DNA of 64,000 nt from an uncultured Lachnospiraceae bacterium (GTDB taxonomy: Bacteria; Bacillota; Clostridia; Lachnospirales; Lachnospiraceae): assembly GCA_910579425.1 (NCBI GenBank), contig CAJTVL010000005.1, positions 38,304-102,303 on the forward strand, written 5' to 3'. This document shows positions 34,236 through 42,780 of the stretch, piece after piece. Below the pieces are notes generated by a model. The model did no database searches and was not told the DNA's origin. It worked only from the letters and a program-made list of their open reading frames with translations. How positions within the stretch are numbered: the stretch's first letter is position 1; every line of letters starts with the position of its first letter. The translations under genes and the position numbers were made by a program.

Positions 34236-35513
34236 ATGAAGAGACCATTTTTTTACAGAAAACAGGTTCGCTTTCTTTCCTACAGTATCCTTGCCTTTGT
34301 GCTGGCTTTCTGGCTGACGCTGCTGGTGAACCTTTTTTTGTTTCTGGTAATTTTGTTGAAGTATCGGGAGTATCGGATAGAATATATAAAAGGCGATGCG
34401 ATTATGGAGGAGCTTACGCTTACGGATCGCGGTTATGAGCTGAGCGAGGACATGGGCAGAAGGCTGGATGAAAGAAAGCAATGGGCCATGCTCCTTGACG
34501 GGACGGGGAAAATGGTCTGGTCCTATGGGAAGCCGAAAGAGATAAAGGAGTCCTATACACTTTCGGACATAGCCCGCATGAGCCGGTGGTATCTGGAGGA
34601 TTACCCGGTTTATCTGCGGGCCTTTGAGGATCAGGTTATGGTGATCGGCCTGCCTCGGAAAACGATGTGGAAATATAACCTACAATTCCCAATATCCTGG
34701 ATAAATTATATGAAAAGAGTCTGGTTCTGGGTGCTGCTGTTTGATTTTGTATGGATTCTGGTTCTGGCAGTGATTTTTACAAGGCGTTGGTCGAGAAGCA
34801 GGGAGAAGGCAAGAATCGAGTGGATCGCCGGTATCTCCCACGATATACGTACCCCGCTTTCCGTTGTGCTGGGCTACGCGGACGCCCTTTTTAGCGGTGA
34901 TCTGAAAGAAGAGCAACGGCAACAGGCTGTGGTGATCCGGCACCAGAGTCTGGTGATGAAGGAGCTGGTGGAGGATTTGAATCTGACCTCCGAGCTGGAG
35001 TATTCCATGCAGGCACTGAGAAGGGAGCCGGTCTGCCCGGCCGTAGTGCTGCGGGAAGTGGCGGCGGCCTTTCTCAATGACGCCAGGGAAGGGGAACTGG
35101 AAGTAGAGATGGACATAGACAGGCAGGCGGAGGGGATTTGGGTGTCGGCGGACCGAAGGCTTCTGGTCAGGGCTTTGCGCAATCTGTTCCAGAACAGCCT
35201 GCGGCACAGCGGACAGAAAGCCACACAGATCAGGCTCAGCCTTTGCAGGGAGCGGCATTTCTGCCGGATTTTGTTTTCGGATAACGGAATCGGATATTCC
35301 CGGGAAATGCTTCGGAGGCTGAACGTCAAAAAAAGACAAAGGCCCACGCAGAACATCCATGGACTCGGAATCGTGTGTAAGATCATTCAGGCTCACGGAG
35401 GAAAGGCTGTTTTTGGCAATTGCCCGGGAGGCGGAGGGTTTTGCGAAATCAGGCTATGGCTTGCCAGGACTCCAAAATCGAATCGGAGAGGAAAAACTGC
35501 CGCCGGGGCATGA
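34236..35513 (+). CDS. Sensor histidine kinase
   Basis: 425 residues. Two membrane helices (about 10-40 and 165-185) flank an extracytoplasmic domain of roughly 120 residues; then the HisKA box GISHDIRTPLSVVLGYADAL with H202, N-box LRNLFQNSLRHSG, G1 FSDNGIGYS and G2 HGLGIVCKII. Fourteen bases after the response regulator. Domain layout fits the LanK/NisK-like kinases that sense cationic peptides, consistent with the divergent immunity transporter; the actual signal is unknown. Confidence 0.88.
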   Translation: MKRPFFYRKQVRFLSYSILAFVLAFWLTLLVNLFLFLVILLKYREYRIEYIKGDAIMEELTLTDRGYELSEDMGRRLDERKQWAMLLDGTGKMVWSYGKPKEIKESYTLSDIARMSRWYLEDYPVYLRAFEDQVMVIGLPRKTMWKYNLQFPISWINYMKRVWFWVLLFDFVWILVLAVIFTRRWSRSREKARIEWIAGISHDIRTPLSVVLGYADALFSGDLKEEQRQQAVVIRHQSLVMKELVEDLNLTSELEYSMQALRREPVCPAVVLREVAAAFLNDAREGELEVEMDIDRQAEGIWVSADRRLLVRALRNLFQNSLRHSGQKATQIRLSLCRERHFCRILFSDNGIGYSREMLRRLNVKKRQRPTQNIHGLGIVCKIIQAHGGKAVFGNCPGGGGFCEIRLWLARTPKSNRRGKTAAGA

Positions 35514-35602
35514 GTCAGAAAAGCCGAATCAGGGTGTGTAGCCTTTATGGCAAAATAAAGTAGTTGTACTTGAAATTTGGGAGGAAACATAAATAAAATA
35601 AA

Positions 35603-35631
35603 TTGACAATCCGCCATTTTTCGACTATGAT
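35603..35631 (+). promoter_or_regulatory. Promoter of the lysine riboswitch transcript
   Basis: TTGACA, a 17-base gap, TATGAT. RNA would start near 35638-35642, exactly at the beginning of the riboswitch P1 stem. Confidence 0.85.
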
Positions 35632-35643
35632 TACTCCATTGAC

Positions 35644-35866
35644 ATGATAGAGGCGCGGAAGACAAGAGTACGTTTGTCTGTTATCCTTGGCAGGGGAGGC
35701 AGCGGAAAGGGGATTTCGCCGAGGTGGGAAGAGTGCTGCCGGGCTTTTTCTGCCGGGCCGTGGGAAAATATTTCACGGACTGTCGCCCCCCTGCGGGGCG
35801 GAGCGCTGTTATGATCCGTCGGAAATGTATACGAAGTCATGACAGAGTATGTCATGGCTTTTTTTA
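35644..35866 (+). promoter_or_regulatory. Lysine riboswitch (L-box) with terminator
   Basis: Conserved lysine aptamer core in order: ATAGAGGCGCGG, AAGAGTA, GGAAAGGGGATTTCGCCGAG, a GCCGGGC/GCCGGGC region, then GGACTGTC. P1 forms between ATGATAG (35644-35650) and CTGTTAT (35806-35812) with two wobbles. A P5-type hairpin (GCCCCC/GGGGC) follows the core. The expression platform ends in the terminator AGTCATGAC/GTCATGGCT plus T run (35835-35866). With lysine bound, the terminator should form and switch off the NhaC-family transporter gene downstream. Confidence 0.93.
35835..35866 (+). terminator. Terminator of the lysine riboswitch
   Basis: AGTCATGAC (35835-35843), 7-base loop, GTCATGGCT (35851-35859), then at least six T residues. 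The left arm can also pair with the 3' side of P1 (GTTATGAT), giving a plausible on/off switch. Confidence 0.85.
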
Positions 35867-35867
35867 A

Positions 35868-35910
35868 ACATAAGGATGGCTGGTGAAGCCTGGCATCCGT
35901 TGTTTTGCGC
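35868..35910 (+). repeat. Dispersed palindromic repeat (copy B)
   Basis: Starts ACATAAGGATGGCTGGTGAA and ends GGCATCCGTTGTTTTGCGC; GGATG pairs with CATCC and GGCT with AGCC inside. It sits two bases after the riboswitch T run, in the leader of the NhaC-family gene. Confidence 0.6.
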
Positions 35911-35992
35911 AGGCCCGTGCAGAGGAAATATGCTGCTAAAGCGGCGCATAAGGGAATTTTTGTATGCAGGAAACATGAGAGGAGACGGAGAG

Positions 35993-37600
35993 ATGAAAAA
36001 ATCAAATGTAGTCAAAGCGGTATTGCTGGCAGTGATTCTCGTCGGGGCGTTTGCAGCGCCGCTGCTGGCAGGAAACAATGGAAGCGCCGCAGAGGGCGGC
36101 GGATTTTACGGCACGGCGTGGGCGCTGCTGCCGCCGGTGATTGCCATTGGACTGGCACTGATCACCAAGGAGGTGTATTCTTCCCTGTTTGTGGGGATTG
36201 TGATGGGCGCTCTGCTCTACTCGGGCTATTCCTTTGAAGGCACGGTGCTCCATGTATTTCAGGAGGGGATTGTGAGCGTGCTTTCGGACGGATACAACAT
36301 TGGTATTCTGGTATTTCTGGTGATTCTGGGAGCAATGGTTTCTCTGATGAACAGAGCCGGAGGCTCCGCCGCATTCGGACGCTGGGCGGCCCGGCACATC
36401 AAAAACCGGGTAGGGGCTCAGCTTGCCACGGTGGCCCTTGGAGTGTTGATCTTTATTGACGATTATTTTAACTGCCTGACTGTGGGCTCGGTGATGCGGC
36501 CGGTGACGGACAAGCACAGGGTTTCCAGGGCAAAGCTTGCCTATCTGATCGACGCCACGGCTGCGCCGGTGTGTATCATTGCGCCTATTTCCTCTTGGGC
36601 TGCTGCGGTTGCCAGCTACGTGGAGGACGGCAATGGGCTGACTCTGTTCATCCGTGCGATTCCCTTTAACTTTTATGCCATCCTTACCGTCATCATGATG
36701 ATCGGCATGGCTGTGATGAAGCTGGAATTCGGCCCCATGGCGAAGTTTGAGGAGAAAGCCGAGAAGAGCGGCGATCTGTTTAACGGAAAGAATCCCTATG
36801 CGGGAATGGCAGCCGCCGGGACAGAGAAAAAGGGAAGTGTGCCGGATCTGGTACTGCCTATTGTGGTGCTGATCCTCTGCTGTATAGTGGGAATGATCTA
36901 TTCCGGCGGATTTTTTGAGGGAGCATCCTTCGTGGAGGCATTCTCCAATTCCGACGCATCTGTGGGGCTGATGCTTGGGTCTGTATTTGCGCTTTTCTTT
37001 ACCGTGATTTATTATTGTCTGCGAAAGACTATGACTTTCCGGGAGACGATGGACTGTATTCCCGAAGGGTTCCGCGCCATGGTTCCGGCAATCCTGATCC
37101 TGACCTTTGCCTGGTCGCTGAAAGCCATGACGGATTCCCTTGGGGCAGGGGAATTTGTGGCAGGAGTGGTCAAGGGTTCCGCAGGAGCGTTTCAGGCATT
37201 TCTGCCCGCAGTGGTGTTCCTGATCGGGTGCTTTTTGGCCTTTGCCACCGGTACAAGCTGGGGCACCTTTGGTATCCTGATCCCTATCACCCTTAATGTT
37301 TTCCCGCTTACGGATCCTCTTGGCGTGGTGTGCGTTTCCGCCTGTATGGCCGGCGCTGTCTGCGGTGACCATTGCTCGCCGATTTCCGATACCACGATTA
37401 TGGCGTCAGCGGGAGCACAGTGTGACCATGTGGCTCATGTGTCTACCCAGTTGCCCTATGCGGTGGTTGCGGCGGCAGTGAGCTTCGTCTCCTATCTGAT
37501 TGCCGGTTTTGTGCCGAATGCGCTGATCGTGCTTCCGGTTGCGGTTTTGCTGATGGCGGCCACGCTTTTCGGAATCAGAATGGCGGAGGGAAAGAAATAA
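35993..37600 (+). CDS. NhaC-family transporter, predicted lysine transporter (LysW-type)
   Basis: 535 residues, about 11-12 membrane helices. Family motifs: FIDDYFNCLTVGSVMRPVTD, TAAPVCIIAPISSWAAA, FATGTSWGTFGILIPI and GDHCSPISDTTIMASAGA. The open frame begins at 35849, inside the riboswitch terminator; ATG 35993 with AGGAG eight bases upstream is the real start. Members of this family under an L-box have been predicted to be lysine importers (LysW), rather than simple Na+/H+ antiporters; the riboswitch here supports that. Ends in a strong terminator. Confidence 0.88.
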   Translation: MKKSNVVKAVLLAVILVGAFAAPLLAGNNGSAAEGGGFYGTAWALLPPVIAIGLALITKEVYSSLFVGIVMGALLYSGYSFEGTVLHVFQEGIVSVLSDGYNIGILVFLVILGAMVSLMNRAGGSAAFGRWAARHIKNRVGAQLATVALGVLIFIDDYFNCLTVGSVMRPVTDKHRVSRAKLAYLIDATAAPVCIIAPISSWAAAVASYVEDGNGLTLFIRAIPFNFYAILTVIMMIGMAVMKLEFGPMAKFEEKAEKSGDLFNGKNPYAGMAAAGTEKKGSVPDLVLPIVVLILCCIVGMIYSGGFFEGASFVEAFSNSDASVGLMLGSVFALFFTVIYYCLRKTMTFRETMDCIPEGFRAMVPAILILTFAWSLKAMTDSLGAGEFVAGVVKGSAGAFQAFLPAVVFLIGCFLAFATGTSWGTFGILIPITLNVFPLTDPLGVVCVSACMAGAVCGDHCSPISDTTIMASAGAQCDHVAHVSTQLPYAVVAAAVSFVSYLIAGFVPNALIVLPVAVLLMAATLFGIRMAEGKK

Positions 37601-37604
37601 GAGT

Positions 37605-37636
37605 AAAACGGGGCCTTTTCGGGGGCCCCGTTTTTT
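37605..37636 (+). terminator. Intrinsic terminator after the lysine transporter
   Basis: AAAACGGGGCC and GGCCCCGTTTT, 8-base loop, T run. Strong Rho-independent terminator. Confidence 0.9.
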
Positions 37637-37709
37637 GACGGTCGATGGAATATGGTATTTTGTACAAACTTTACAAATCAATTTCGTAAAAAATAATTAA
37701 ATAATGTAT

Positions 37710-37738
37710 TTGACAGTCAGACTGAACAGTGCTAGTAT
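37710..37738 (+). promoter_or_regulatory. Promoter of the sugar cassette
   Basis: TTGACA, 17-base gap, TAGTAT, about 125 bases before the LacI-family start. Confidence 0.75.
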
Positions 37739-37741
37739 GAA

Positions 37742-37757
37742 GTTAACACGTGTAAAC
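37742..37757. promoter_or_regulatory. Candidate LacI-type operator
   Basis: GTTAACACGTGTAAAC, a 16-bp palindrome with one mismatched pair and a central CG as in LacI-family sites. It begins four bases after the -10 box, an ideal place for repression by the product of the next gene. Confidence 0.65.
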
Positions 37758-37863
37758 CAAACGACTTTGCCCAAAAGCGCTGTGGCGGCAGGCAGTGAGG
37801 AGCTGTTCGGAAATCACTTGCCGTCTGTTTTGATAAGGCAGTATAAAAGAAAGAGAGTGACAG

Positions 37864-39006
37864 ATGGAAAAGATCGCAAGGATGACGCTGGAAGGGATTT
37901 CTGCGGAGATTGGCATTTCCAGGACTACCATTTATAAGGTTCTGAAAAACAAAGGAAATGTCAGCGAAAGGACGCGGGAGACGGTGATGGAGGCACTGGA
38001 GAAATATCACTATGTCCAGAACAGAAATGCCAGGAACCTTGCGCTGAACAGACGCTATCCGGTGGGCTATGCAGGGTTTCGTTCCAGAAGCGCCAATTAT
38101 TTTTCTCCAAAGGTCAGGGAGGGGATCGAAAGAGCAATCCGGGAATTCGGAGATGACGGTCTGGAGGTCTTTTTTGCGGAATTTGATGTGGAAAGGCCCG
38201 GCCGGCAGACGGATGAGGTGGAGCGTCTTTTAAGGCAGGGAGTGAGAAGCTTTGTGCTTGCGTTTGCCGATGAGGCCGTGATCGGGGAGCTTTTGCACAG
38301 ATTGCGAAAAGAGGGCTGTCGGGTGGTGCTTCTTAGCCGGGACTGGCAGGAGGATGGCGGAGATTACTACGTGGGTGTGGATTATTACAGAAGCGGCCTT
38401 CTGGCGGCGGAGCTGCTTGGAAAGATACTGCCGGGGGAGTCCTTATACGCGGCGGAACTTTGGGATAATGGTTTCTCGGAGACAAGGGGATCAAAAGAGT
38501 TGTTTGTACAGAAACGGAAAATTTTTATTCCGGTGACAAGGGAGTATGAATCCAACCGGGATATTCATGCCAGATTGAGAGGTTTTCTGGATAAGCTTAA
38601 GGGCTTTCCGGCATGTGAGATACTTCCCGTGAGATATGGCCTGGTGGAGGAAGAGCAGGTTTACCGGGAGGTGGTTTCCTGTGTGGAGAGAGAGCCGAAT
38701 CTGGCGGGGATTTTTGATCTGACCTACCGCCTGGATGTGACGGCCAGGGCCCTGCGGGATCTGGGAAGGACGGATATAAGGCTGGTGGGATTTGACCTTT
38801 TTCAGGAGATTGAGCAGGATATTGCGGACTGCGTCATCGACGCGGTGGTGTATCAGGATCTGAGCAGTCAGGCTTACCTTGCGGTGAAGCTGCTGTTTGA
38901 AGAGATGTGCTATGGGATTACCCATGAAAAAAAGAAATTCTATTCCAAGCTGGAAATTATAACAGGGGAAAATCTCTGCTATTTTGGTAAAAGTGAGTGG
39001 ACATAA
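37864..39006 (+). CDS. LacI-family transcriptional regulator of the sugar cassette
   Basis: 380 residues. N-terminal helix-turn-helix GISAEIGISRTTIYKVLKNKG, hinge, then a sugar-binding sensor domain of the xylose/ribose-binding type (YYVGVDYYRSGLLAAELLGK; IFDLTYRLDVTARALRDLG). It has its own promoter and a palindromic operator upstream and is followed closely by xylulokinase, so it probably represses the cassette until its sugar is present. Confidence 0.88.
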   Translation: MEKIARMTLEGISAEIGISRTTIYKVLKNKGNVSERTRETVMEALEKYHYVQNRNARNLALNRRYPVGYAGFRSRSANYFSPKVREGIERAIREFGDDGLEVFFAEFDVERPGRQTDEVERLLRQGVRSFVLAFADEAVIGELLHRLRKEGCRVVLLSRDWQEDGGDYYVGVDYYRSGLLAAELLGKILPGESLYAAELWDNGFSETRGSKELFVQKRKIFIPVTREYESNRDIHARLRGFLDKLKGFPACEILPVRYGLVEEEQVYREVVSCVEREPNLAGIFDLTYRLDVTARALRDLGRTDIRLVGFDLFQEIEQDIADCVIDAVVYQDLSSQAYLAVKLLFEEMCYGITHEKKKFYSKLEIITGENLCYFGKSEWT

Positions 39007-39034
39007 ACAGGAGGAAAGTGAAAGGAGGACTATT

Positions 39035-40504
39035 ATGCTCTACATAGGCGTTGACCTGGGCACCAGCGCGGTAAAGCTGCTGCTGATGGACGGGGAGGGG
39101 AAGATTAGAAAGATTGTTTCCAGAGAGTATCCGATTTATTTCCCGAATCCGGGGTGGTCGGAGCAAGATCCGCAGGACTGGTATACCCAGACCATGGAGG
39201 GAATCCGGGAGCTTGTGGCGGAGGCGGATAAAGATCAGATATCAGGCATCAGCTTCGGCGGGCAGATGCATGGGCTTGTGATATTGGATGATCAGGATCA
39301 GGTCATCCGTCCGGCGCTTTTGTGGAATGACGGACGGACTTTTGAGGAGTGCGACTATCTGAACAACGTTATCGGAAAGGAAAAGCTCTCTCAGTACACG
39401 GCGAATATCTCCTTTACCGGTTTTACCGCGCCCAAGATTCTGTGGGTAAAAAATAAGGAACCGGAGAATTTCGCAAGGATTGCAAAGATCATGCTTCCCA
39501 AGGATTATATTGCCTATAAGCTCACCGGCGTACACTGTACGGATTTTTCGGACGCTTCGGGAATGCTTCTGCTGGATGTGAAAAACCGCTGCTGGTCAAA
39601 GGAAATGTGCGACATCTGCGGGATTCAGATGGAGATGCTGCCAAAGCTCTTTGAGAGTTATGAGTGCGTGGGCACTTTGACGCAGGAGGTCGCAAGGCAA
39701 CTGGGACTTTCTCCTTCCGTGAAGGTGGCGGCTGGCGCCGGCGACAATGCGGCGGCGGCAGTGGGAACCGGCACCGTGGGAGAGGGGATGTGCAATATCT
39801 CCCTTGGTACCAGCGGAACCATTTTTATCTCATCTAAGAAATTCGGAGTGGATAAGTTCAATGCCCTCCATGCTTTTGCGCATGCGGACGGATATTATCA
39901 TCTGATGGGCTGTATGCTCAGCGCGGCTTCCTGCAATAAATGGTGGATGGAGGATATAGTCGGAACCGACGATTATGCCGGGGAGCAGAAGGGAATCGAA
40001 AAGCTGGGAGAAAATCATGTGTATTTCCTTCCTTATCTGATGGGAGAGCGTTCCCCCCACAACAATCCCAACGCAAGAGGCACTTTTATCGGCATGACCA
40101 TGGATACTGCCAGGGCCGATATGACGCAGGCCGTGCTTGAAGGGGTTGCTTTTGCCCTGAGAGATTCTCTGGAGGTGGCAAAATCTCTGGGCATTCATCT
40201 TGAGAGAACCAAGATCTGCGGCGGCGGCGCAAAGAGCCCTCTCTGGAAAAAGATGATCGCAAATATCCTGAATCTGAAGGTGGATGTGATCGAGAGCGAG
40301 GAGGGGCCTGCCTTAGGAGGTGCAATGCTGGCGGCGGTAGCCTGCGGCGAATACGAAAATGTGGAGGCGGCAGCGGCAAAAATCGTGAAGATCGTGGATA
40401 CGGTGGAGCCGGAAGCCGAGCTTGTGGAAAAATATGAGGCAAGGTATCGGCAGTTTAAGGAAATCTATCCGGCCTGCAAGCCTCTTTTTGAGATACTGAA
40501 ATAG
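39035..40504 (+). CDS. xylB: Xylulokinase (FGGY family)
   Basis: 489-residue pentulose kinase. YIGVDLGTSAVKLLLMD phosphate loop, the XylB-specific ISFGGQMHGLV, LLWNDGRT, and the C-terminal ATP site KICGGGAKSPLWKKM and GPALGGAMLAA. The frame begins at 38984 but AAAGGAGG lies six bases before ATG 39035. It is grouped with a DUF4867 gene and an L-fucose isomerase-like gene instead of xylA, so the phosphorylated ketose may be xylulose reached from another sugar, or another ketose. Confidence 0.88.
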   Translation: MLYIGVDLGTSAVKLLLMDGEGKIRKIVSREYPIYFPNPGWSEQDPQDWYTQTMEGIRELVAEADKDQISGISFGGQMHGLVILDDQDQVIRPALLWNDGRTFEECDYLNNVIGKEKLSQYTANISFTGFTAPKILWVKNKEPENFARIAKIMLPKDYIAYKLTGVHCTDFSDASGMLLLDVKNRCWSKEMCDICGIQMEMLPKLFESYECVGTLTQEVARQLGLSPSVKVAAGAGDNAAAAVGTGTVGEGMCNISLGTSGTIFISSKKFGVDKFNALHAFAHADGYYHLMGCMLSAASCNKWWMEDIVGTDDYAGEQKGIEKLGENHVYFLPYLMGERSPHNNPNARGTFIGMTMDTARADMTQAVLEGVAFALRDSLEVAKSLGIHLERTKICGGGAKSPLWKKMIANILNLKVDVIESEEGPALGGAMLAAVACGEYENVEAAAAKIVKIVDTVEPEAELVEKYEARYRQFKEIYPACKPLFEILK

Positions 40505-40521
40505 AAAGGAAGTGGAAGAAA

Positions 40522-41145
40522 ATGAAAATCTACAATGTAACGGACGAACGCTTCAAAGCCTACGGAAAGGTGGTTAAGGACATTGACTTTTCCGAAATGG
40601 TCAGGGTTTTGAAGGAGGAAACACCCATTCCGGAGGATGTGGCTTATGTGCCCGGCCTTGAGGCTCTTGAATCTCTTCCCGCAGGGGAGGAACTGAGCCG
40701 GAAGGTGTACGGGGAGATGCCAATCCAGATCGGTTACTGCAACGGCCATAATTCCCTGCTCAATGCATTGGAATATCACAAAAGTTCCGAGATCAATGTG
40801 GCGGCCACGGATGCCATTTTACTGGTAGGGAAAGAGCAGGATATTACAGAGGATTTTACTTATGATACCGCCCTTGCAGAGGCCTTTCTGCTGCCGCAGG
40901 GTATGGCGGTGGAGATGTATGCCACAACCCTGCACTATGCCCCCTGCGGTGTGGACGGCGCAGGCTTTCAGGTGGCGATCGTGCTTCCAAAGGGAACCAA
41001 TCTGGACCTGGAGGAGAGCCATGAGGGAGGCGAGGACGGCCATCTGACAGCGAAAAATAAATGGCTCCTTGGACATCCCGAGGGAGGCCTTCCGCAGGGG
41101 AGCCCCATGGGGCTGGTGGGGAAAAATCTCTGCGTCACAGAGTAA
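40522..41145 (+). CDS. DUF4867 family protein, cupin-like
   Basis: 207 residues, cytoplasmic. I recognise the DUF4867 family; its function is not established to my knowledge. The middle shows a cupin-like pattern: HNSLLNALEYHKSSEIN, then LPQGMAVEMYATTLHYAPCG with E, H and nearby Cys as possible metal ligands, then FQVAIVLPKGTNL. It lies between xylulokinase (17 bases) and the fucose isomerase-like gene (53 bases), so a sugar isomerase or mutarotase step is a fair guess. Start ATG has AAAGGAAG upstream. Confidence 0.75.
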   Translation: MKIYNVTDERFKAYGKVVKDIDFSEMVRVLKEETPIPEDVAYVPGLEALESLPAGEELSRKVYGEMPIQIGYCNGHNSLLNALEYHKSSEINVAATDAILLVGKEQDITEDFTYDTALAEAFLLPQGMAVEMYATTLHYAPCGVDGAGFQVAIVLPKGTNLDLEESHEGGEDGHLTAKNKWLLGHPEGGLPQGSPMGLVGKNLCVTE

Positions 41146-41198
41146 AGAGCTTACATCAGGAAAGAAGAGTTGCATATAAAAAGAAGGAGGATACAGCA

Positions 41199-42683
41199 AT
41201 GAACAATTTACCCAAAGTCAAGATCGGTATCGTGGCAGTGAGCCGCGACTGTTTCCCGGAGTCCCTTTCCGTTAACAGGAGAAAGGCTCTGGTGGAGGCC
41301 TACAAGGCCAAATACGGCGAGGAGGACATCTACGAATGTCCTGTCTGCATCGTGGAGAGTGAGATTCACATGGTACAGGCGCTGGAGGACATCAAAAAGG
41401 CAGGATGCAACGCTCTTTGTGTTTACCTTGGAAACTTCGGGCCTGAAATTTCCGAAACTCTGCTTGCAAAGCATTTTGACGGGCCTTCCATGTTTGTGGC
41501 GGCGGCAGAGGAGACCCAGAATGATCTGGTGGGAGGCCGCGGCGACGCTTACTGTGGTATGCTGAACGCAAGCTATAATTTGAAGCTCCGCAATATCAAG
41601 GCATATATTCCGGAGTATCCTGTAGGGACAGCCGGGGAATGCGCCGATATGATCCGCGAATTTGTTCCCATTGCAAGAGCCATTGTGGGACTTAAGAGCC
41701 TTAAGATCATCAGCTTTGGTCCCAGGCCTCTGAACTTCCTTGCCTGTAACGCGCCCATCAAACAGCTTTACAACCTGGGCGTGGAGATTGAGGAGAACTC
41801 TGAGCTGGATTTATTTGAGGCATTTAATAAGCATGACGGGGATGAGAGGATTCCTGCCAAGGTGAAGGAGATGGAAGAGGAGCTTGAAGAAGGCAACCAG
41901 AAGCCCGAGATTTTGAGCAAGCTGGCTCAGTATGAGCTGACCCTTCTGGATTGGGTTGAGGCTCACAAGGGTTATCGGGAGTATGTTGCCATTGCCGGGA
42001 AATGCTGGCCCGCGTTTCAAACCCAGTTCGGTTTCGTGCCCTGCTATGTAAACAGCCGTCTGGCAGGTATGGGAATTCCCGTTTCCTGTGAGGTGGATAT
42101 TTATGGATGCTTAAGCGAGTTTATCGGCACGGCAGTGAGCGATGATGTGGTAACTCTCCTTGACATCAACAACTCCGTTCCGGAAGATATGTATGAGGAA
42201 TCTATCAAGGAGAAATTCAATTATACCCACAAGGACACCTTTATGGGCTTCCACTGTGGAAATACTTGCTCCAGAAAACTGGCTTTCTGCAGCATGAAGA
42301 ACCAGATGATCATGGCAAGATCCCTTCCTGTGGAGGTGACCAACGGTACTCTGGAGGGAGATATTGTGCCCGGAGATATTACCTTTTACCGTCTGCAGTC
42401 CACTGCCGACAATAAGCTCCGCGGCTATATCGCCCAGGGCGAGGTGCTGCCGGTTGCCACCAGATCCTTTGGCGGAATTGGCGTATTTGCCATTCCTGAG
42501 ATGGGGAGATTCTACCGCCATGTACTGATCGAGGGAAATTACCCGCACCATGGGGCAGTCGCCTTTGGCCACCACGGAAAGGCCCTCTATGAGGTATTTA
42601 AATATATCGGCGTAGAGCTTGACGAAATCGGATTCAACCAGCCCAAGGGAATGCTGTATAAGTCGGAGAATCCCTTTGCCTGA
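41199..42683 (+). CDS. L-fucose/L-arabinose isomerase family protein
   Basis: 494 residues of the FucI/AraA-type aldose-ketose isomerase fold: VKIGIVAVSRDCFPESLSVN at the N-terminus, LRNIKAYIPEYPVGTAGECA, SCEVDIYGCLSEFIGTAVSD, FHCGNTCSRKL and VATRSFGGIGVFAIPE. E in CEVDIYG, D in LLDINN and H in GFHCGN are the expected metal ligands. The frame runs on from 41061 in the preceding gene; AAGGAGG lies eight bases before ATG 41199. Substrate may be fucose, D-arabinose or an unusual sugar; the kinase next door points to a pentose. Confidence 0.8.
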   Translation: MNNLPKVKIGIVAVSRDCFPESLSVNRRKALVEAYKAKYGEEDIYECPVCIVESEIHMVQALEDIKKAGCNALCVYLGNFGPEISETLLAKHFDGPSMFVAAAEETQNDLVGGRGDAYCGMLNASYNLKLRNIKAYIPEYPVGTAGECADMIREFVPIARAIVGLKSLKIISFGPRPLNFLACNAPIKQLYNLGVEIEENSELDLFEAFNKHDGDERIPAKVKEMEEELEEGNQKPEILSKLAQYELTLLDWVEAHKGYREYVAIAGKCWPAFQTQFGFVPCYVNSRLAGMGIPVSCEVDIYGCLSEFIGTAVSDDVVTLLDINNSVPEDMYEESIKEKFNYTHKDTFMGFHCGNTCSRKLAFCSMKNQMIMARSLPVEVTNGTLEGDIVPGDITFYRLQSTADNKLRGYIAQGEVLPVATRSFGGIGVFAIPEMGRFYRHVLIEGNYPHHGAVAFGHHGKALYEVFKYIGVELDEIGFNQPKGMLYKSENPFA

Positions 42684-42711
42684 AAATAACTCATAAAGTC
42701 AAAAAAATACA

Positions 42712-42740
42712 TTGCATAAAGCGGTCCATGTGATTATACT
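42712..42740 (+). promoter_or_regulatory. Promoter of the MATE gene
   Basis: TTGCAT, 17-base gap, TATACT. It overlaps the left arm of the terminator hairpin at 42726. Confidence 0.6.
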
Positions 42741-42771
42741 CTTTTGTGGTTTATCACATGGGCTGTTTTTT
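42726..42771 (+). terminator. Terminator of the sugar cassette, overlapping the next promoter
   Basis: CCATGTGAT and ATCACATGG, 9-bp perfect, 18-base loop, then GCTGTTTTTT. The loop contains the -10 box of the MATE promoter. Confidence 0.65.
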
Positions 42772-42780
42772 ATGGGAGGA

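Noticed and set aside
36002..37372. 456-codon open frame on the minus strand inside the NhaC-family gene
   Set aside because: His/Arg-rich translation with no family motif and no ribosome site; it mirrors the codon bias of the real gene on the plus strand.
665..37600. Prophage or integrative element around the Rpn genes
   Set aside because: No phage structural, replication or attachment-site sequences were seen; only the recombinase remnant at 53828 and the intron end at 63949 are mobile-element traces.
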